DNA of 64,000 nt from Bradyrhizobium frederickii (GCF_004570865.1 NZ_SPQS01000004.1:372001-436000); one strand, 5' to 3'; positions 17,251-26,361 are shown, counted from the stretch's first letter. Notes: a model not told the origin generated them from the sequence alone. Program-made: numbers and translations.

Positions 17251-19404
17251 TCAGACCTGCAGCTGAGACAGCAGCAATTGTCGTAGACGACGCCAGATCT
17301 GCTGGCCCGGCGGCTCCCAATTGAAGTTGAAGCGGACGTAGGCGCGGCCACCGAACGCGGTGGCCGCCGGTGCAATTTCGGGCAGTACAAGATCGATCTG
17401 GAAGACACGTTGCAGCGTCTTTACGCCTTCGGGATCGCCGGGATCGACGGTGAAGGCGCCGCCGCCAGCGCCTCCCAAAGCTCTACTGGGGAGGACGTCA
17501 CGGCCTGACGGTATTTCGCGAATGGACTCAACGCGCAATGTCTCATCTGGGCGCTCTGCGAGTCTGACTTCGGCGCTCTGCAGCCGATGACGAACGAGGT
17601 CGATGTCGTCCTGACGGATCGTTGCGCGCACGATGCGTGAGCCGGGAGTAAGTACGTAGCCGATTTGTTGCCCTTCGCGCAGGAACCGTCCGGGGAGATC
17701 TTGTGGCTTCATAACGGCAAAGGTGCCCTCGCTGCGGCTGTGCACGACGAGGCGCGCGGCGCGATCGGTCGCGGTCGCAAGTTCGGCGCGTGCCTGTCCT
17801 ATTTCCGTCGAGGTGATCTCTGCGCTCGCGCGGTCGGTAAAGCGCTCGATGGCAAGCCTCGTCTCGAGTTCGGCGACGTGTGCGCGGAGAATTACGAGTT
17901 CGCCCTTGAGTGTCGAGTCTTCGCTTTCGACCAGCGCTTCCCCGACCGTGACGTTCATGCCGGGATGGACCAGCAGCGCGCGCGCGAAGCCATCGGTTCT
18001 CGCGCGCACGATTGCATTCTCCGGCAACCAGGCAACGCCTTCCGTCGTGGTGTAAGATGGGGCCGGAATTAGGAAAAGCATCAACCCGCCGGCCAGGATC
18101 ATGCCGAAAGTCGCTGTTACTGCGCGGGCGCGATTGCGATGAAGCCTCGGGCTCGCGAGCACGAACCACAGTGCCTTGCCGATGGGCAGCGCAACACCGG
18201 TCAGCAGACTCCAGACCGCGATCAAGACGCCGAGGGCGAGATACTGCGAGGCGACGAACACGGCGATCGCGAGCATCACGAATTGGCGGTAAAGGAAAGC
18301 AGTCGGTGCATATAGAAGTAGCCAAATTCGTTCGCCAGTCGCGGCCACGAAATCCTTCGACCCGTCCGCGCGAAACACATGGCGATTGACGAGGTAGCCC
18401 CAGTACCGGGTAGCACGCTGCGCCAGGTTAGGGATTTCCAGCAGATCCGCGAGAATGTAGTAGCCGTCATATCGCAGGAGTGGATTGCCGTTGTATACCA
18501 GGGTCGAGACACCGGCGACGGCCAATGCGTCGAATGCGAGCGTGCGGACAAGTCCAGGCTCAACAGTAAGCCATACGTAGAGCGCGAGCGCCGCGAAGAA
18601 CACTTCGACAATCATTCCGGCCGCGCCAACAAGCGCGCGCCTCCACTTGCTGCGGAATGCCGATGCGGCAGAGGCGTCGACATAGGGCAACGGGGCGAAC
18701 ACCAGGATCATGACTCCGAATTCGGGTATTGTTCCCCCGAACGCCGCGACCGCAAATCCGTGCCCAAATTCATGCAGCGTCTTGAGCAGGAGATACACCA
18801 GCGCGAGCGACAGAAGGTTATCGGTGGCTAGTATTCGGTCGGAGACGTCGGCTGTTAATTCCTGCCAGTTTTGTGCCGCGAACAGAGGCGCCGGCAACAC
18901 CACCAGTAGCCACAGCACGGCACCCGGCAACCCGAACAACCATTCTGCAAGCGGCCGGGTACGTTCGAAAAACCTGACCGGATGCCAGAGCGGAATCCGC
19001 AGGGCCAGCGGGTAGAGCACGTTGCCGAGCCACCTGGATCGTTTGGCTTTCGCCGCACGTGCGACCAGCGCACTTGCATCCGGAGTCACTTCGGTTTGTA
19101 ACAGGTCGAAAGCGCTGAGTTCGGCCAACAATTGGATGGCCTCGCTCTGGCTCGGCGCCTCCTCTGCAAGAGCGGATCCGACCTCGTGCCAAATCTGGTC
19201 AACCGTTCGCACGCCGTCCATCGCGGCCACGATCATGTAGCCGGCGGGCGACAAGCGGTGCATGCGGCCGGTCGCGTGATCCTGAACGACATACCATATG
19301 CAGCCGCGATACCGATGTCGGTAGATCGAGGTGTGGTCGTGAAGCTTCGGCCTGAGTTGCGCGACGCGATACCAGGACGAGCTCAGAAACGGGGCTGCGG
19401 TCAT
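17251..19404 (-). CDS. PqqD-like / M50 site-2-type metalloprotease / HlyD fusion
   Basis: 717 residues from the ATG at 19404 (GAGAGGGGC upstream), starting 10 bp after the preceding stop. The N-terminal ~100 residues resemble a PqqD-like peptide-binding domain (RLSPAGYMIVAAMDG, TVDQIW). The middle is a multi-helix M50 zinc protease: HEFGH at about 210-214 and a partner motif NPLLRYDGYY at about 305-314 standing for the usual NxxPxxxLDG. From about residue 430 there is another helix and a HlyD-like periplasmic region (coiled coil, then LVVHSRSEGTFAVMKPQDLPG and IGYVLTPGSRIVRATI). Proteins of this layout are known in peptide-export contexts. It probably sits in the inner membrane, processes or guides the LEPR-XLL substrate and reaches across the periplasm. 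Domain calls are firm; substrate is inference. Confidence 0.88.
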   Translation of the reverse strand: MTAAPFLSSSWYRVAQLRPKLHDHTSIYRHRYRGCIWYVVQDHATGRMHRLSPAGYMIVAAMDGVRTVDQIWHEVGSALAEEAPSQSEAIQLLAELSAFDLLQTEVTPDASALVARAAKAKRSRWLGNVLYPLALRIPLWHPVRFFERTRPLAEWLFGLPGAVLWLLVVLPAPLFAAQNWQELTADVSDRILATDNLLSLALVYLLLKTLHEFGHGFAVAAFGGTIPEFGVMILVFAPLPYVDASAASAFRSKWRRALVGAAGMIVEVFFAALALYVWLTVEPGLVRTLAFDALAVAGVSTLVYNGNPLLRYDGYYILADLLEIPNLAQRATRYWGYLVNRHVFRADGSKDFVAATGERIWLLLYAPTAFLYRQFVMLAIAVFVASQYLALGVLIAVWSLLTGVALPIGKALWFVLASPRLHRNRARAVTATFGMILAGGLMLFLIPAPSYTTTEGVAWLPENAIVRARTDGFARALLVHPGMNVTVGEALVESEDSTLKGELVILRAHVAELETRLAIERFTDRASAEITSTEIGQARAELATATDRAARLVVHSRSEGTFAVMKPQDLPGRFLREGQQIGYVLTPGSRIVRATIRQDDIDLVRHRLQSAEVRLAERPDETLRVESIREIPSGRDVLPSRALGGAGGGAFTVDPGDPEGVKTLQRVFQIDLVLPEIAPAATAFGGRAYVRFNFNWEPPGQQIWRRLRQLLLSQLQV

Positions 19405-19414
19405 ATCGCCCCTC

Positions 19415-21331
19415 TCATGGCAGGTACTTCCAAGCGGCAATGCGCAGCCAATCGATCACGGGATGCAGCCATATCCACGCAATCGAGCGTCGTCCCGAAT
19501 TGATCTTTGCAACGCCTTCCATCCCGGGGCGCAGTGCCATGCCCGGTTCCGAGAGGCGGGCCTCGATCCGAAAAGCATTGCGTCCTTCCTCGGCGAGCGT
19601 AACCGGCGTGATCTTGCTCAGCGTCATCGGCACCGGTTCGCCGGGCCTGCCTGCGAGTGCGACGGTGCCGCTTTGTCCGACCGCCACGAAGCGAACGTCA
19701 CGTTCGTCGATCTGAACGATCAAGCGGTAGGAATTGAGTGGCGCCACCTCGAACAGTGTTTTTCCCTTCTCAACGGGAGAGCCGAGCATCTGGCTCAGAT
19801 CGCCCGAGACGACAATACCGTCGAATGGAGCGAGGATTCGGGTGCGCGCGAGCTTCTCTTCCGCGAGTGCCAACTGGGCTTCCGCTTGCCGGATCTGCGG
19901 TTCCAGTACCGCGAGGCCGTTGCGATTGTGCTTGGCGAGCGCCTCGCGATCGCGCTGAAGTAGCTTGTCGAGCTCGGCTCGCCGCTGCAACCGATCGAGA
20001 ACAAGATCCCGGTCGTCAAGCAGGGCGAGAAGGTCGCCTTGGCGAACCGTGTCGCCAGCTCGAGCCGGAGCCGCTCGAACAAATCCGTCGAACGGAGCCA
20101 CAGCTGCGCGCTGCACTTCGGCCTCAAGGACCGATTTCGCGGTGACGCGGTGCTCGCCTTTCGCAAAGGCCAAGATCAGCGCAAGCGCGATGGCACCGGC
20201 GACGCAGAGTTTGAGGGCCGGCCGCCGTGCGCCGAACAGCGCCGCGCATCCGTCGCCGATACCATCAACCACACGTCCGCCCAAGAGCCGGTTTGCGCGC
20301 AGCTGCAATCCGATCTGAGGTCCCAGCAGCGCCGCGATCCCTTCCACCAACTTCAGCTCGTCGTCCGAAAAGGGCTCGGCGCGGTGACGTTCGAACGTGA
20401 GAGCGCCGGTCGGTTTTCCATGGGGGCCGATCAGTATAGCTGACATCGTCGACGAGCCCGACGCCTTTGCTTCCTCCGCCAGCGCCCGGTGGGCGATGGC
20501 CACGACGCGTCTCATGCTTGGCAATGGCGGATAAGCGACGCATTCACGCTGCTCGATCGCCTCTTCCATTGCGCTCTCGATCGAATTGACGAGGCGGCTC
20601 TCGCGTTTGAAGCTGGACGAGAATGAAACCGCGCGCAGGCAGATTGTGCCATTGCGACCGACAACACCCAGCGATACGCGCTCGCACCGCAGGCGGGTTG
20701 CCAGCTCATTGACGACCGCGATTGCCATACCGCTCAGCCGCGGCTGCGCGTTCACCGTGATGAGGAGGTCGAGGCACGATGCGGCTCGCGTTACGTCAGA
20801 CGAGAGATCCTTGGTATGTCTGGCCCAAGGCAGTGCCTCGAGCCAGCCCGCGCCCCAGCGCAATTGCTCAGCGACGATGGCCGGGGTAACCAGAGGCTTG
20901 GCGGCCGTCGTCGTCAATGCGATGGCCACAGCCGCAATCGGCTCGTTCGTAGTGCCCAGTGGCTGGGCGACTATCAGGGCCACCGGTTGTGCCGGCCTGG
21001 AATCGGGACCGACGCGACCGGGAGCAACGACCAAGCGACGCTCCTTGTAGGCAGTTTCGGCCAGGCGCATGAGATCGCTGGCATCGACATCCCGAGGCGG
21101 CCACGTCACGGATAGTGACGGCGCAGTTGAATCAACCCGCCGCATGAGCAACAGACCAGCTGACACGCCGGCAATACGGCTGCATTGCAGCGCCAACCAG
21201 GCCGAAACAAATGTCGCTTCGTTTCCCGCGTTCAGCAATCCCTGCCAGTGCGGCGACGTCGTCGCATCTGAGGGCACCCTCCGCAATTGTGGAGCGGGGC
21301 CGCCGCTTGCTGTCAAGTCGGGCTCAGACAT
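19415..21331 (-). CDS. GAF-domain / HlyD-family membrane fusion protein
   Basis: 638 residues from the ATG at 21331 (GGAAA upstream; an in-frame TTG at 21397 is the alternative). The cytoplasmic N-terminal half has a GAF-like sensor domain (about 185-345; CERVSLGVVGRNGTICLRAV and GALTFERHRAEPFSDDE). One transmembrane segment follows (about 373-392), then a periplasmic HlyD adaptor with paired lipoyl motifs (APFDGFVRAAPARAGDTVRQ and ARTRILAPFDGIVVSGDLSQ) around a short coiled coil. It ends near the membrane-like WIWLHPVIDWLRIAAWKYLP. It is the first gene of the minus-strand run leading to the LEPR-XLL gene. A sensory GAF domain fused to an export adaptor implies ligand- or redox-gated export; that is inference. 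Confidence 0.87.
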   Translation of the reverse strand: MSEPDLTASGGPAPQLRRVPSDATTSPHWQGLLNAGNEATFVSAWLALQCSRIAGVSAGLLLMRRVDSTAPSLSVTWPPRDVDASDLMRLAETAYKERRLVVAPGRVGPDSRPAQPVALIVAQPLGTTNEPIAAVAIALTTTAAKPLVTPAIVAEQLRWGAGWLEALPWARHTKDLSSDVTRAASCLDLLITVNAQPRLSGMAIAVVNELATRLRCERVSLGVVGRNGTICLRAVSFSSSFKRESRLVNSIESAMEEAIEQRECVAYPPLPSMRRVVAIAHRALAEEAKASGSSTMSAILIGPHGKPTGALTFERHRAEPFSDDELKLVEGIAALLGPQIGLQLRANRLLGGRVVDGIGDGCAALFGARRPALKLCVAGAIALALILAFAKGEHRVTAKSVLEAEVQRAAVAPFDGFVRAAPARAGDTVRQGDLLALLDDRDLVLDRLQRRAELDKLLQRDREALAKHNRNGLAVLEPQIRQAEAQLALAEEKLARTRILAPFDGIVVSGDLSQMLGSPVEKGKTLFEVAPLNSYRLIVQIDERDVRFVAVGQSGTVALAGRPGEPVPMTLSKITPVTLAEEGRNAFRIEARLSEPGMALRPGMEGVAKINSGRRSIAWIWLHPVIDWLRIAAWKYLP

Positions 21332-21399
21332 TTGCTTTCCAAAGCAAGCGACCAATGACCAGTTGCTGCTGCCGGAAGGGGGTCGCCATCTTGTCAATC

Positions 21400-21480
21400 G
21401 CCTTAAAATATTTATTGTAGTTGTTATTTTAATCCCTATTAAGTCAAATTAATATAATATAAATGCTATGAGAGGAAAAG
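21400..21480. promoter_or_regulatory. AT-rich divergent promoter region of the LEPR-XLL export genes
   Basis: Between the minus-strand GAF-HlyD gene and the plus-strand adaptor at 21503 lies a block of runs such as ttattttaatcc and aattaatataatataaatg in a GC-rich setting. Both directions are presumably transcribed from here, which would couple the adaptor to the LEPR-XLL genes. Individual -35/-10 elements cannot be chosen among the many AT hexamers. Confidence 0.5.
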
Positions 21481-21502
21481 CGAAATTCGGTGGGAACCTC
21501 GC

Positions 21503-22450
21503 ATGGTGCGTCCGATTGCGGAAATTGTCCGCAGAGCTCAGCGCATGAGCTGCATCCTGTTGTGCTTGTACGTGCCGACGGGGATCTTGCTAGCCCTTTC
21601 CGGTGCAAGGGCGGAGACCTTAGAAATCTCGGCGGAGAAGCGAGAATTCAATTGCGTGATCGAGCCGCAACAAACCGTTAAGCTGGCGAGCCCGGCGGTC
21701 GGCATGATCGCGCGCCTAGACGTTGACCGCGGCGACATCGTTCGGCAGGGCCAGATCATTGGCAAGATCGAAGATGGGGTCGAGGCCGCGACGCTGGCGC
21801 TGGCGCGGGCCCGCGCAACCAATGATGCCCCCGTTAAATCGGCCGAAGCTCGCGCACAGTTCCTGCATCAAAAACATGAGCGCCTGAGGGAGCTTCATAC
21901 AAGGTCCGTCAGTCCACTCGCTTCACTCCAGGAAGTTGAAGCCGAGGTGCAGGTCGCCGAACAGCAGCTCAAGGAGGCGAAGCTTCACAAGGAGCTTGCT
22001 CGCCTGGAAGTCGCGCACGCCGAAGAGGTTCTGAATCAACGCGCGCTGCGTAGCCCGATCGACGGCGTGGTGGTCGAGCGCCTTCTCGTTCCGGGTGAAT
22101 ACCGAAATGACCAGAGCCCAGTGTTCACCCTCGCACAGATTGATCCGCTGAGGGTCGAAGTGTTCGTGCCCACCGCGTATTTTGGTCAAATCCGTACCGG
22201 CAGCAGAGCCAATGTGCGACCGGAACTGCCCATCGCCGGTCTCTATGCTGCCTCTGTCACCGTTGTCGATCGTGTCCTCGACGCTGCGAGCGGAACGTTC
22301 GGGGTGCGTCTGGCCCTGCCGAACCCGCGTTTGGCGCTACCTGGGGGAATTCGCTGCAAAGTCGAATTTGTCTTGGACGGTGACAATCCGGCGCTGATGG
22401 CTGGTGACGCGCCATCATCCTTTGAAAACGGCAAAATTTACAATCAATGA
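21503..22450 (+). CDS. Periplasmic adaptor, HlyD/RND-MFP family
   Basis: 315 residues with an N-terminal signal or anchor (about residues 16-38, CILLCLYVPTGILLALSGARA), the first lipoyl half (VKLASPAVGMIARLDVDRGDIVRQGQIIGKIEDG), a coiled-coil hairpin (about 95-180) and the second half (RSPIDGVVVERLLVPGEY). It then has a beta-barrel and membrane-proximal domain ending in GGIRCKVEFVLD. It resembles RND-type adaptors, but no RND pump or ABC transporter is adjacent. It is divergent from the GAF-HlyD gene across a shared AT-rich promoter, so it is probably the third adaptor of the same system. ATG 21503 has GGTGGG upstream; an in-frame ATG at 21545 would also give a signal peptide. Confidence 0.85.
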   Translation: MVRPIAEIVRRAQRMSCILLCLYVPTGILLALSGARAETLEISAEKREFNCVIEPQQTVKLASPAVGMIARLDVDRGDIVRQGQIIGKIEDGVEAATLALARARATNDAPVKSAEARAQFLHQKHERLRELHTRSVSPLASLQEVEAEVQVAEQQLKEAKLHKELARLEVAHAEEVLNQRALRSPIDGVVVERLLVPGEYRNDQSPVFTLAQIDPLRVEVFVPTAYFGQIRTGSRANVRPELPIAGLYAASVTVVDRVLDAASGTFGVRLALPNPRLALPGGIRCKVEFVLDGDNPALMAGDAPSSFENGKIYNQ

Positions 22451-22472
22451 TTAACAGAGGCGGGAGCTCGAT

Positions 22473-22787
22473 ATGACACTGAGTTCTACCGGAGACATTG
22501 AGTTCGTCGGCGAGGTCGAATGGGACGGTAAGGCCATCGCGGTTAGGGCAGTGACCCCATTTGGGCACGTATCCTGCCGTATCCCTCGTGAGACAATCCA
22601 CGCGATTCCGATCTACTCGGACGCCCTCGAACGCGAGATCCGTTTGGAGCGGCGCCTGATTTTGGAACGGCTCGCCCCCGCCCTGCGCGCAAAAATATCC
22701 ACTTCGGGAGCAGGCGAACTAGTGGATTTGTGGCCCTGGGAGATCAGCCGCGCACGCACCGGCCGTCGCGAGCCCATTACACGCTGA
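22473..22787 (+). CDS. DUF1488-like small protein
   Basis: 104 residues; GGCGGGAG lies just upstream of the ATG. The pattern (beta strands IEFVGEVEWDGKAIAVRAVT and GHVSCRIPRETI, then a helix containing LERRLILERLAPALRAKI) resembles DUF1488 proteins, small alphaproteobacterial proteins of unknown function. There is no signal peptide or membrane segment, so it is cytoplasmic. It starts 22 bp after the adaptor gene and is probably in its operon. Confidence 0.65.
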   Translation: MTLSSTGDIEFVGEVEWDGKAIAVRAVTPFGHVSCRIPRETIHAIPIYSDALEREIRLERRLILERLAPALRAKISTSGAGELVDLWPWEISRARTGRREPITR

Positions 22788-23487
22788 TCAAGAGGCCGCT
22801 GGCAGACTGCCGGAAGGTGATCGAAAAGCAGCACCGTCATGACTGGTCAGTGGGCACAGTAGCGGAATTCGTTCGGCTGCCTTGACGAACAACCCACACC
22901 TAAAACTCGGCACAAGCGGACCTGAACGTCCAATCCCAGCGCTCGGATTGAATTCCGATTGGAAGACCTCACCGCAGGCTTTTGTCAGGCGTCACAACGC
23001 GCGAGAAGCAACGCCGACGAGTTCGACTCGCATCGCCGCCCCGCGCACGAAATTGGGCACGATTGCGGCGATTCCCCGACGCAAGAAATATGCCCGCTCA
23101 GTGCATCCATTCGCCTGGCGGCAAAGTCTTCGCTCCGATGTCGCCTGAACCTGAGACGACGAAGTTGGGCCCAGTAGGCGCGCCGCTTCGTTCGCCCGCA
23201 CGATAACAGCGCGATGCTCGTGACACGAACGCTACTGCAGATGGCAACGGCAGGGCGGCGTAGGAGCAGCGTTCCCGGAAAGAACCAACCGCCGTTGACC
23301 CTGCTTGTCCCCTGGCAGGCAAAACGTTTTTTCGCCTGAGGCGGGATTATTTAATCCATTATTATTCGCTTGATCATTATATAATAATTAATATAATTAA
23401 ATAGAAAAAATCATTAACCGCGCGGTCGCGTCCATGGCCGCTGCGGCGGGATCAGAACCCCAGTGGTGTTTGCAAGGGGATCGGCAG
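22788..23487. other. Intergenic stretch with dispersed repeat and AT-rich island
   Basis: 700 bp without a supported gene. It holds the second copy of a 28-bp dispersed sequence (23093-23120, the first at 6853-6880) and a strongly AT-rich island at about 23340-23410 (runs such as attattattcgc and ataattaatataatt) just upstream of the cysteine-protease gene. The island probably contains that gene's promoter. Confidence 0.5.
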
Positions 23488-24102
23488 ATGTATCGAGTCT
23501 CCGGCTCCATCTTGGTTTTGGCGGTCGTCATGACGGCCGGAAGTACTCCATGGGCGGGCGCAGGACGCCTGGCGATGCCCCCGATTCCTCAAGCAGCACC
23601 AGGGCGCATCAAACTCGGACCGCCCGCTCTTCCGCCTCTGACGTACACGATGTTCTGCCTGCGCTATGAGGCCGAATGCCGCTCCCGGCGGGGATTCCGG
23701 GGTGGTCCGGTCCGGTTGACCGACGAGCGGTGGGCGGATCTCTTGGAGGTTAATCGCGTGGTCAATCTGGCTATTGTGCCAGTGCCCAATGACCTCGGCT
23801 TGGCCGGCGAGGCGTGGAGCATCAATCCCGATCGCGGGGACTGCAATGACTACGCCGTAAGCAAGCGCCACGAACTCCTGCGGCGTGGCTGGCCGGCGCG
23901 GACCTTGCTACTGAGCGAGGTCATCGTCAGTTCCGGAGAGCATCATTTGGTGCTGCTCGTCCGCACCCAGAGCGGCGATCTCGTGCTCGACAATCTCGCT
24001 CCGGAGATCAAGCTCTGGTCGCGCGTCCCCTATCGTTGGCTTCGCGTACAAATGCCGAGCAGTCATCAGCTGTGGGCGACAATCGACGGCAAAGGAGCAT
24101 GA
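23488..24102 (+). CDS. Transglutaminase-like cysteine protease (BTLCP/LapG family)
   Basis: 204 residues with a signal peptide (MYRVSGSILVLAVVMTAGST, cleavage probably near residue 25), so periplasmic. The catalytic triad of the bacterial transglutaminase-like cysteine proteinase family is visible: Cys119 in RGDCNDYAVSKRHEL, His153 in GEHHLVLLVRT and Asp168 in GDLVLDNL. LapG members cut large surface adhesins to release them from the cell. This window encodes at least two very large surface proteins, but the RTX adhesin at 44.1 kb shows no obvious LapA-type N-terminal retention module. The ATG at 23488 follows GGGGAT and fits the signal peptide better than the upstream in-frame ATG at 23434. 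Confidence 0.87.
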   Translation: MYRVSGSILVLAVVMTAGSTPWAGAGRLAMPPIPQAAPGRIKLGPPALPPLTYTMFCLRYEAECRSRRGFRGGPVRLTDERWADLLEVNRVVNLAIVPVPNDLGLAGEAWSINPDRGDCNDYAVSKRHELLRRGWPARTLLLSEVIVSSGEHHLVLLVRTQSGDLVLDNLAPEIKLWSRVPYRWLRVQMPSSHQLWATIDGKGA

Positions 24103-24349
24103 CGCCGCCTCGGCCAGCGTAACGCGAATTACCTTTCCTTCCATTGGCCAGTAAGCTGCTGAGAAAGGCGCCGAGGCTTTAGCGTGGGCTCGGGCGAGGG
24201 CCGCCGCAATGGCCCCGATCCGCTCACTGCACTGGTCCATGGGAGCACTCGCGCCTCGAAGCCCTTCGGATTATCTACTCTTCGGCAAATCGTGGTAGAG
24301 ACGCTTAGTTCCAGACTTGCGAGCTTTGGCGGAAGGCCAGGAGACACCA

Positions 24350-24919
24350 ATGCGGCCCAGTGACTTGTTTTGCTCTCCTATGGAGGAGGAATTCGAGAAA
24401 TGGCTGTCGAGGTTTGCAACGCTTGAAGATCTATTTTCCTCTCGCGATCAGCTTTACGCCAAGCTCGGTCGGCAGCAGATTGACGGGACTATCGAAGACA
24501 AGGCCATTGTGTCAGGGCTCGTCTACTTGGGTCCGAATAGTCACGTCAAATCGGGAGCCGTTTTAAACGGCCCTCTAATAGTTGGCCCGGACTGCGTCGT
24601 TGAATGTGGGGCGAGAATTTTTGGCAGATCGTTCATTGGGACAGGATCACAGCTTCGAGCCGGGTCATTCGTTGCTAACAGCATACTCATGAACCGCTGT
24701 ATCATTTCTGAGAACTCCGTTTTGCAGAACTGCGTTCTGGGGTCTGACGTATTGGTCAGAGCAGGGTGTCTCGTGGGAGATGCAGCAGCTCAAGCACCAG
24801 ATCTGGTGGCATTCGTCGGCGACGGAGCTCAATTAGGTCTTGGGGCTATAATTTGCCCAGGCTCGATTGTGGCTTCATCTGACAAAGTCGCGGCGGGATC
24901 AGTCGTTCGCAGTTCCTAA
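24350..24919 (+). CDS. Left-handed beta-helix (hexapeptide repeat) protein
   Basis: 189 residues; the ATG at 24350 is preceded by AGGAG. After ~50 helical residues the rest follows the hexapeptide rhythm of the left-handed beta helix (AIVSGLVYLGPNSHVKSGAV, LIVGPDCVVECGARIFGRSF, QLRAGSFVANSILMN). This is typical of GlmU-type acyltransferases and sugar-nucleotide enzymes, but no nucleotidyltransferase domain is present. It is paired with a second beta-helix protein 33 bp downstream. GC content and codon choice are visibly lower than in neighbours, suggesting transfer. The two may form one hetero-complex acting on a nucleotide sugar; substrate unknown. Confidence 0.78.
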   Translation: MRPSDLFCSPMEEEFEKWLSRFATLEDLFSSRDQLYAKLGRQQIDGTIEDKAIVSGLVYLGPNSHVKSGAVLNGPLIVGPDCVVECGARIFGRSFIGTGSQLRAGSFVANSILMNRCIISENSVLQNCVLGSDVLVRAGCLVGDAAAQAPDLVAFVGDGAQLGLGAIICPGSIVASSDKVAAGSVVRSS

Positions 24920-24952
24920 GACATCCAATGTAATGAGCCAGGTACGCTACAA

Positions 24953-26071
24953 ATGAAGAAGCTTTCGCTCGTCGACAGACTTGAGCTCCTTGCTGAGAAG
25001 GGCGTGGATCTCGTTGATCCCCGCCAAATATTCATCGACGATCAAGTTCAACTTGATCGCATCTTTCCGGGATCTGTACTTTTCCCGGGGGTCCGCTTGC
25101 TCGGGTCTGGGACCGTTGTTGCTCCTGGCGCAAAGCTGGGGAGCGAGGGACCAGCAACCGTTGTGAACTCGATCGTTGGAGAAGGCGCGGAAATCGCCAG
25201 CGGATTCGTCACCGACTCGGTGCTTCTTTCCAAAGCTAGAATAGGACCGAATGGGCACATTCGCGGAGGTACTCTTCTTGAAGAGGAAGCTTCGACTGCT
25301 CATGCGGTCGGCCTTAAGCACACGATCCTGACGAGCTTCGTAACTCTGGGTTCGCTCATTAATTGTTGCGACTGCTTTATCTCAGGGGGGCGTTCAAGGT
25401 CCAATCACACGGAAGTCGGTAGTGGGTTCATTCATTTCAATTTCACCCCGTGGGGAGAAGCCGGTGACAAGGCAACTCCCTCGCTGGTTGGAGACGTTCC
25501 TCAAGGGGTCTTTCTCAGGCAGGAGCGAATCTTTATAGGTGGCATCAGTGGGATGGTAGGCCCTAACCGGATAGGCTACGGCACCTTCACTGTGGCCGGG
25601 CAAGTCATACGTTCGGATGTTGGAGCCGGACGAATCCATGCCGAAAAGCTGCGCGAGATCGACGCTCCTTGGACCTTCGAAGCAAGAGGGCTCTCTGGTC
25701 CAAGAGTCGAACGAAACCTGGAATACGTCGGCCAACTAGCGGCCCTTCGTTCTTGGTATGTTTCGGTACGAAAGGCACGCTTAACTAGCGAGCAGAGACA
25801 GTCTCATTTAGGGATGACGATGGATGCAGCGATCCATCTCATTGACAGCGGGATGTCGGAGCGGTGGTTCAGGCTTGCTCAATTTCTTGGAGTCAGCGCT
25901 CTGCCTGCCATGCAGCTCCCCTCAATTGCATGCCCTTTGGCAATAGAGCCAAGCTCCATGAGCCATGTGGAGTGGCTACGGACGCTTCCTGACGATGCAG
26001 TTGATGCCGGGACAGATTGGTTGCAAACCATCGTGCAAGAGTTTGTCGGAAAGAATCAAATCAGGAGTTAG
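24953..26071 (+). CDS. GlmU-like left-handed beta-helix protein, no nucleotidyltransferase domain
   Basis: 372 residues. Roughly residues 25-250 follow a hexapeptide beta-helix pattern ([55 protein letters not shown]) with the family-like stretch [20 protein letters not shown] and [17 protein letters not shown], similar to GlmU-related UDP-GlcNAc proteins. About 120 helical residues close the protein. The catalytic N-terminal domain of real GlmU is absent. It forms a pair with the gene 33 bp upstream and shares its lower GC. The Shine-Dalgarno sequence is weak (AGGTA), consistent with coupling to the upstream gene. An IS3 remnant follows directly, in keeping with acquired DNA. Confidence 0.78.
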   Translation: MKKLSLVDRLELLAEKGVDLVDPRQIFIDDQVQLDRIFPGSVLFPGVRLLGSGTVVAPGAKLGSEGPATVVNSIVGEGAEIASGFVTDSVLLSKARIGPNGHIRGGTLLEEEASTAHAVGLKHTILTSFVTLGSLINCCDCFISGGRSRSNHTEVGSGFIHFNFTPWGEAGDKATPSLVGDVPQGVFLRQERIFIGGISGMVGPNRIGYGTFTVAGQVIRSDVGAGRIHAEKLREIDAPWTFEARGLSGPRVERNLEYVGQLAALRSWYVSVRKARLTSEQRQSHLGMTMDAAIHLIDSGMSERWFRLAQFLGVSALPAMQLPSIACPLAIEPSSMSHVEWLRTLPDDAVDAGTDWLQTIVQEFVGKNQIRS

Positions 26072-26129
26072 AATACGCGAAGGTTATTTTGAGACTTTTC
26101 AAACTCATTGTACTCGCGACAGGGGGCAC

Positions 26130-26325
26130 ACTCACCTTTTGTAGAAGCCTTCGATGAAGGCGAAGATGTCGCGCTGGGCCTCGGCACGGGTTCGGTACCG
26201 GCGGTGATGAACGAGTTCGGTCGACCCGCATGTGGTTGCGCATCGCCCAACCGACGATCTTGCGGTTGAAAAGATCCATGACGGCGGCCAGGTACAACCA
26301 GCCCTCCGCGTGGGGCAGACTACGG
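26130..26325 (-). pseudogene. IS3-family transposase remnant
   Basis: Minus-strand fragment of the DDE integrase subunit: [22 protein letters not shown] in one frame, then, after an internal deletion, [20 protein letters not shown] and FIEGFYKR in another. The second catalytic Asp block and the end of the protein are missing, so it is inactive. It separates the low-GC beta-helix pair from the H-NS-like gene and suggests past insertion here. Confidence 0.8.
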
Positions 26326-26361
26326 GATCGTCGCGGCGCACTACGATAGCGCGGTCGGCGC

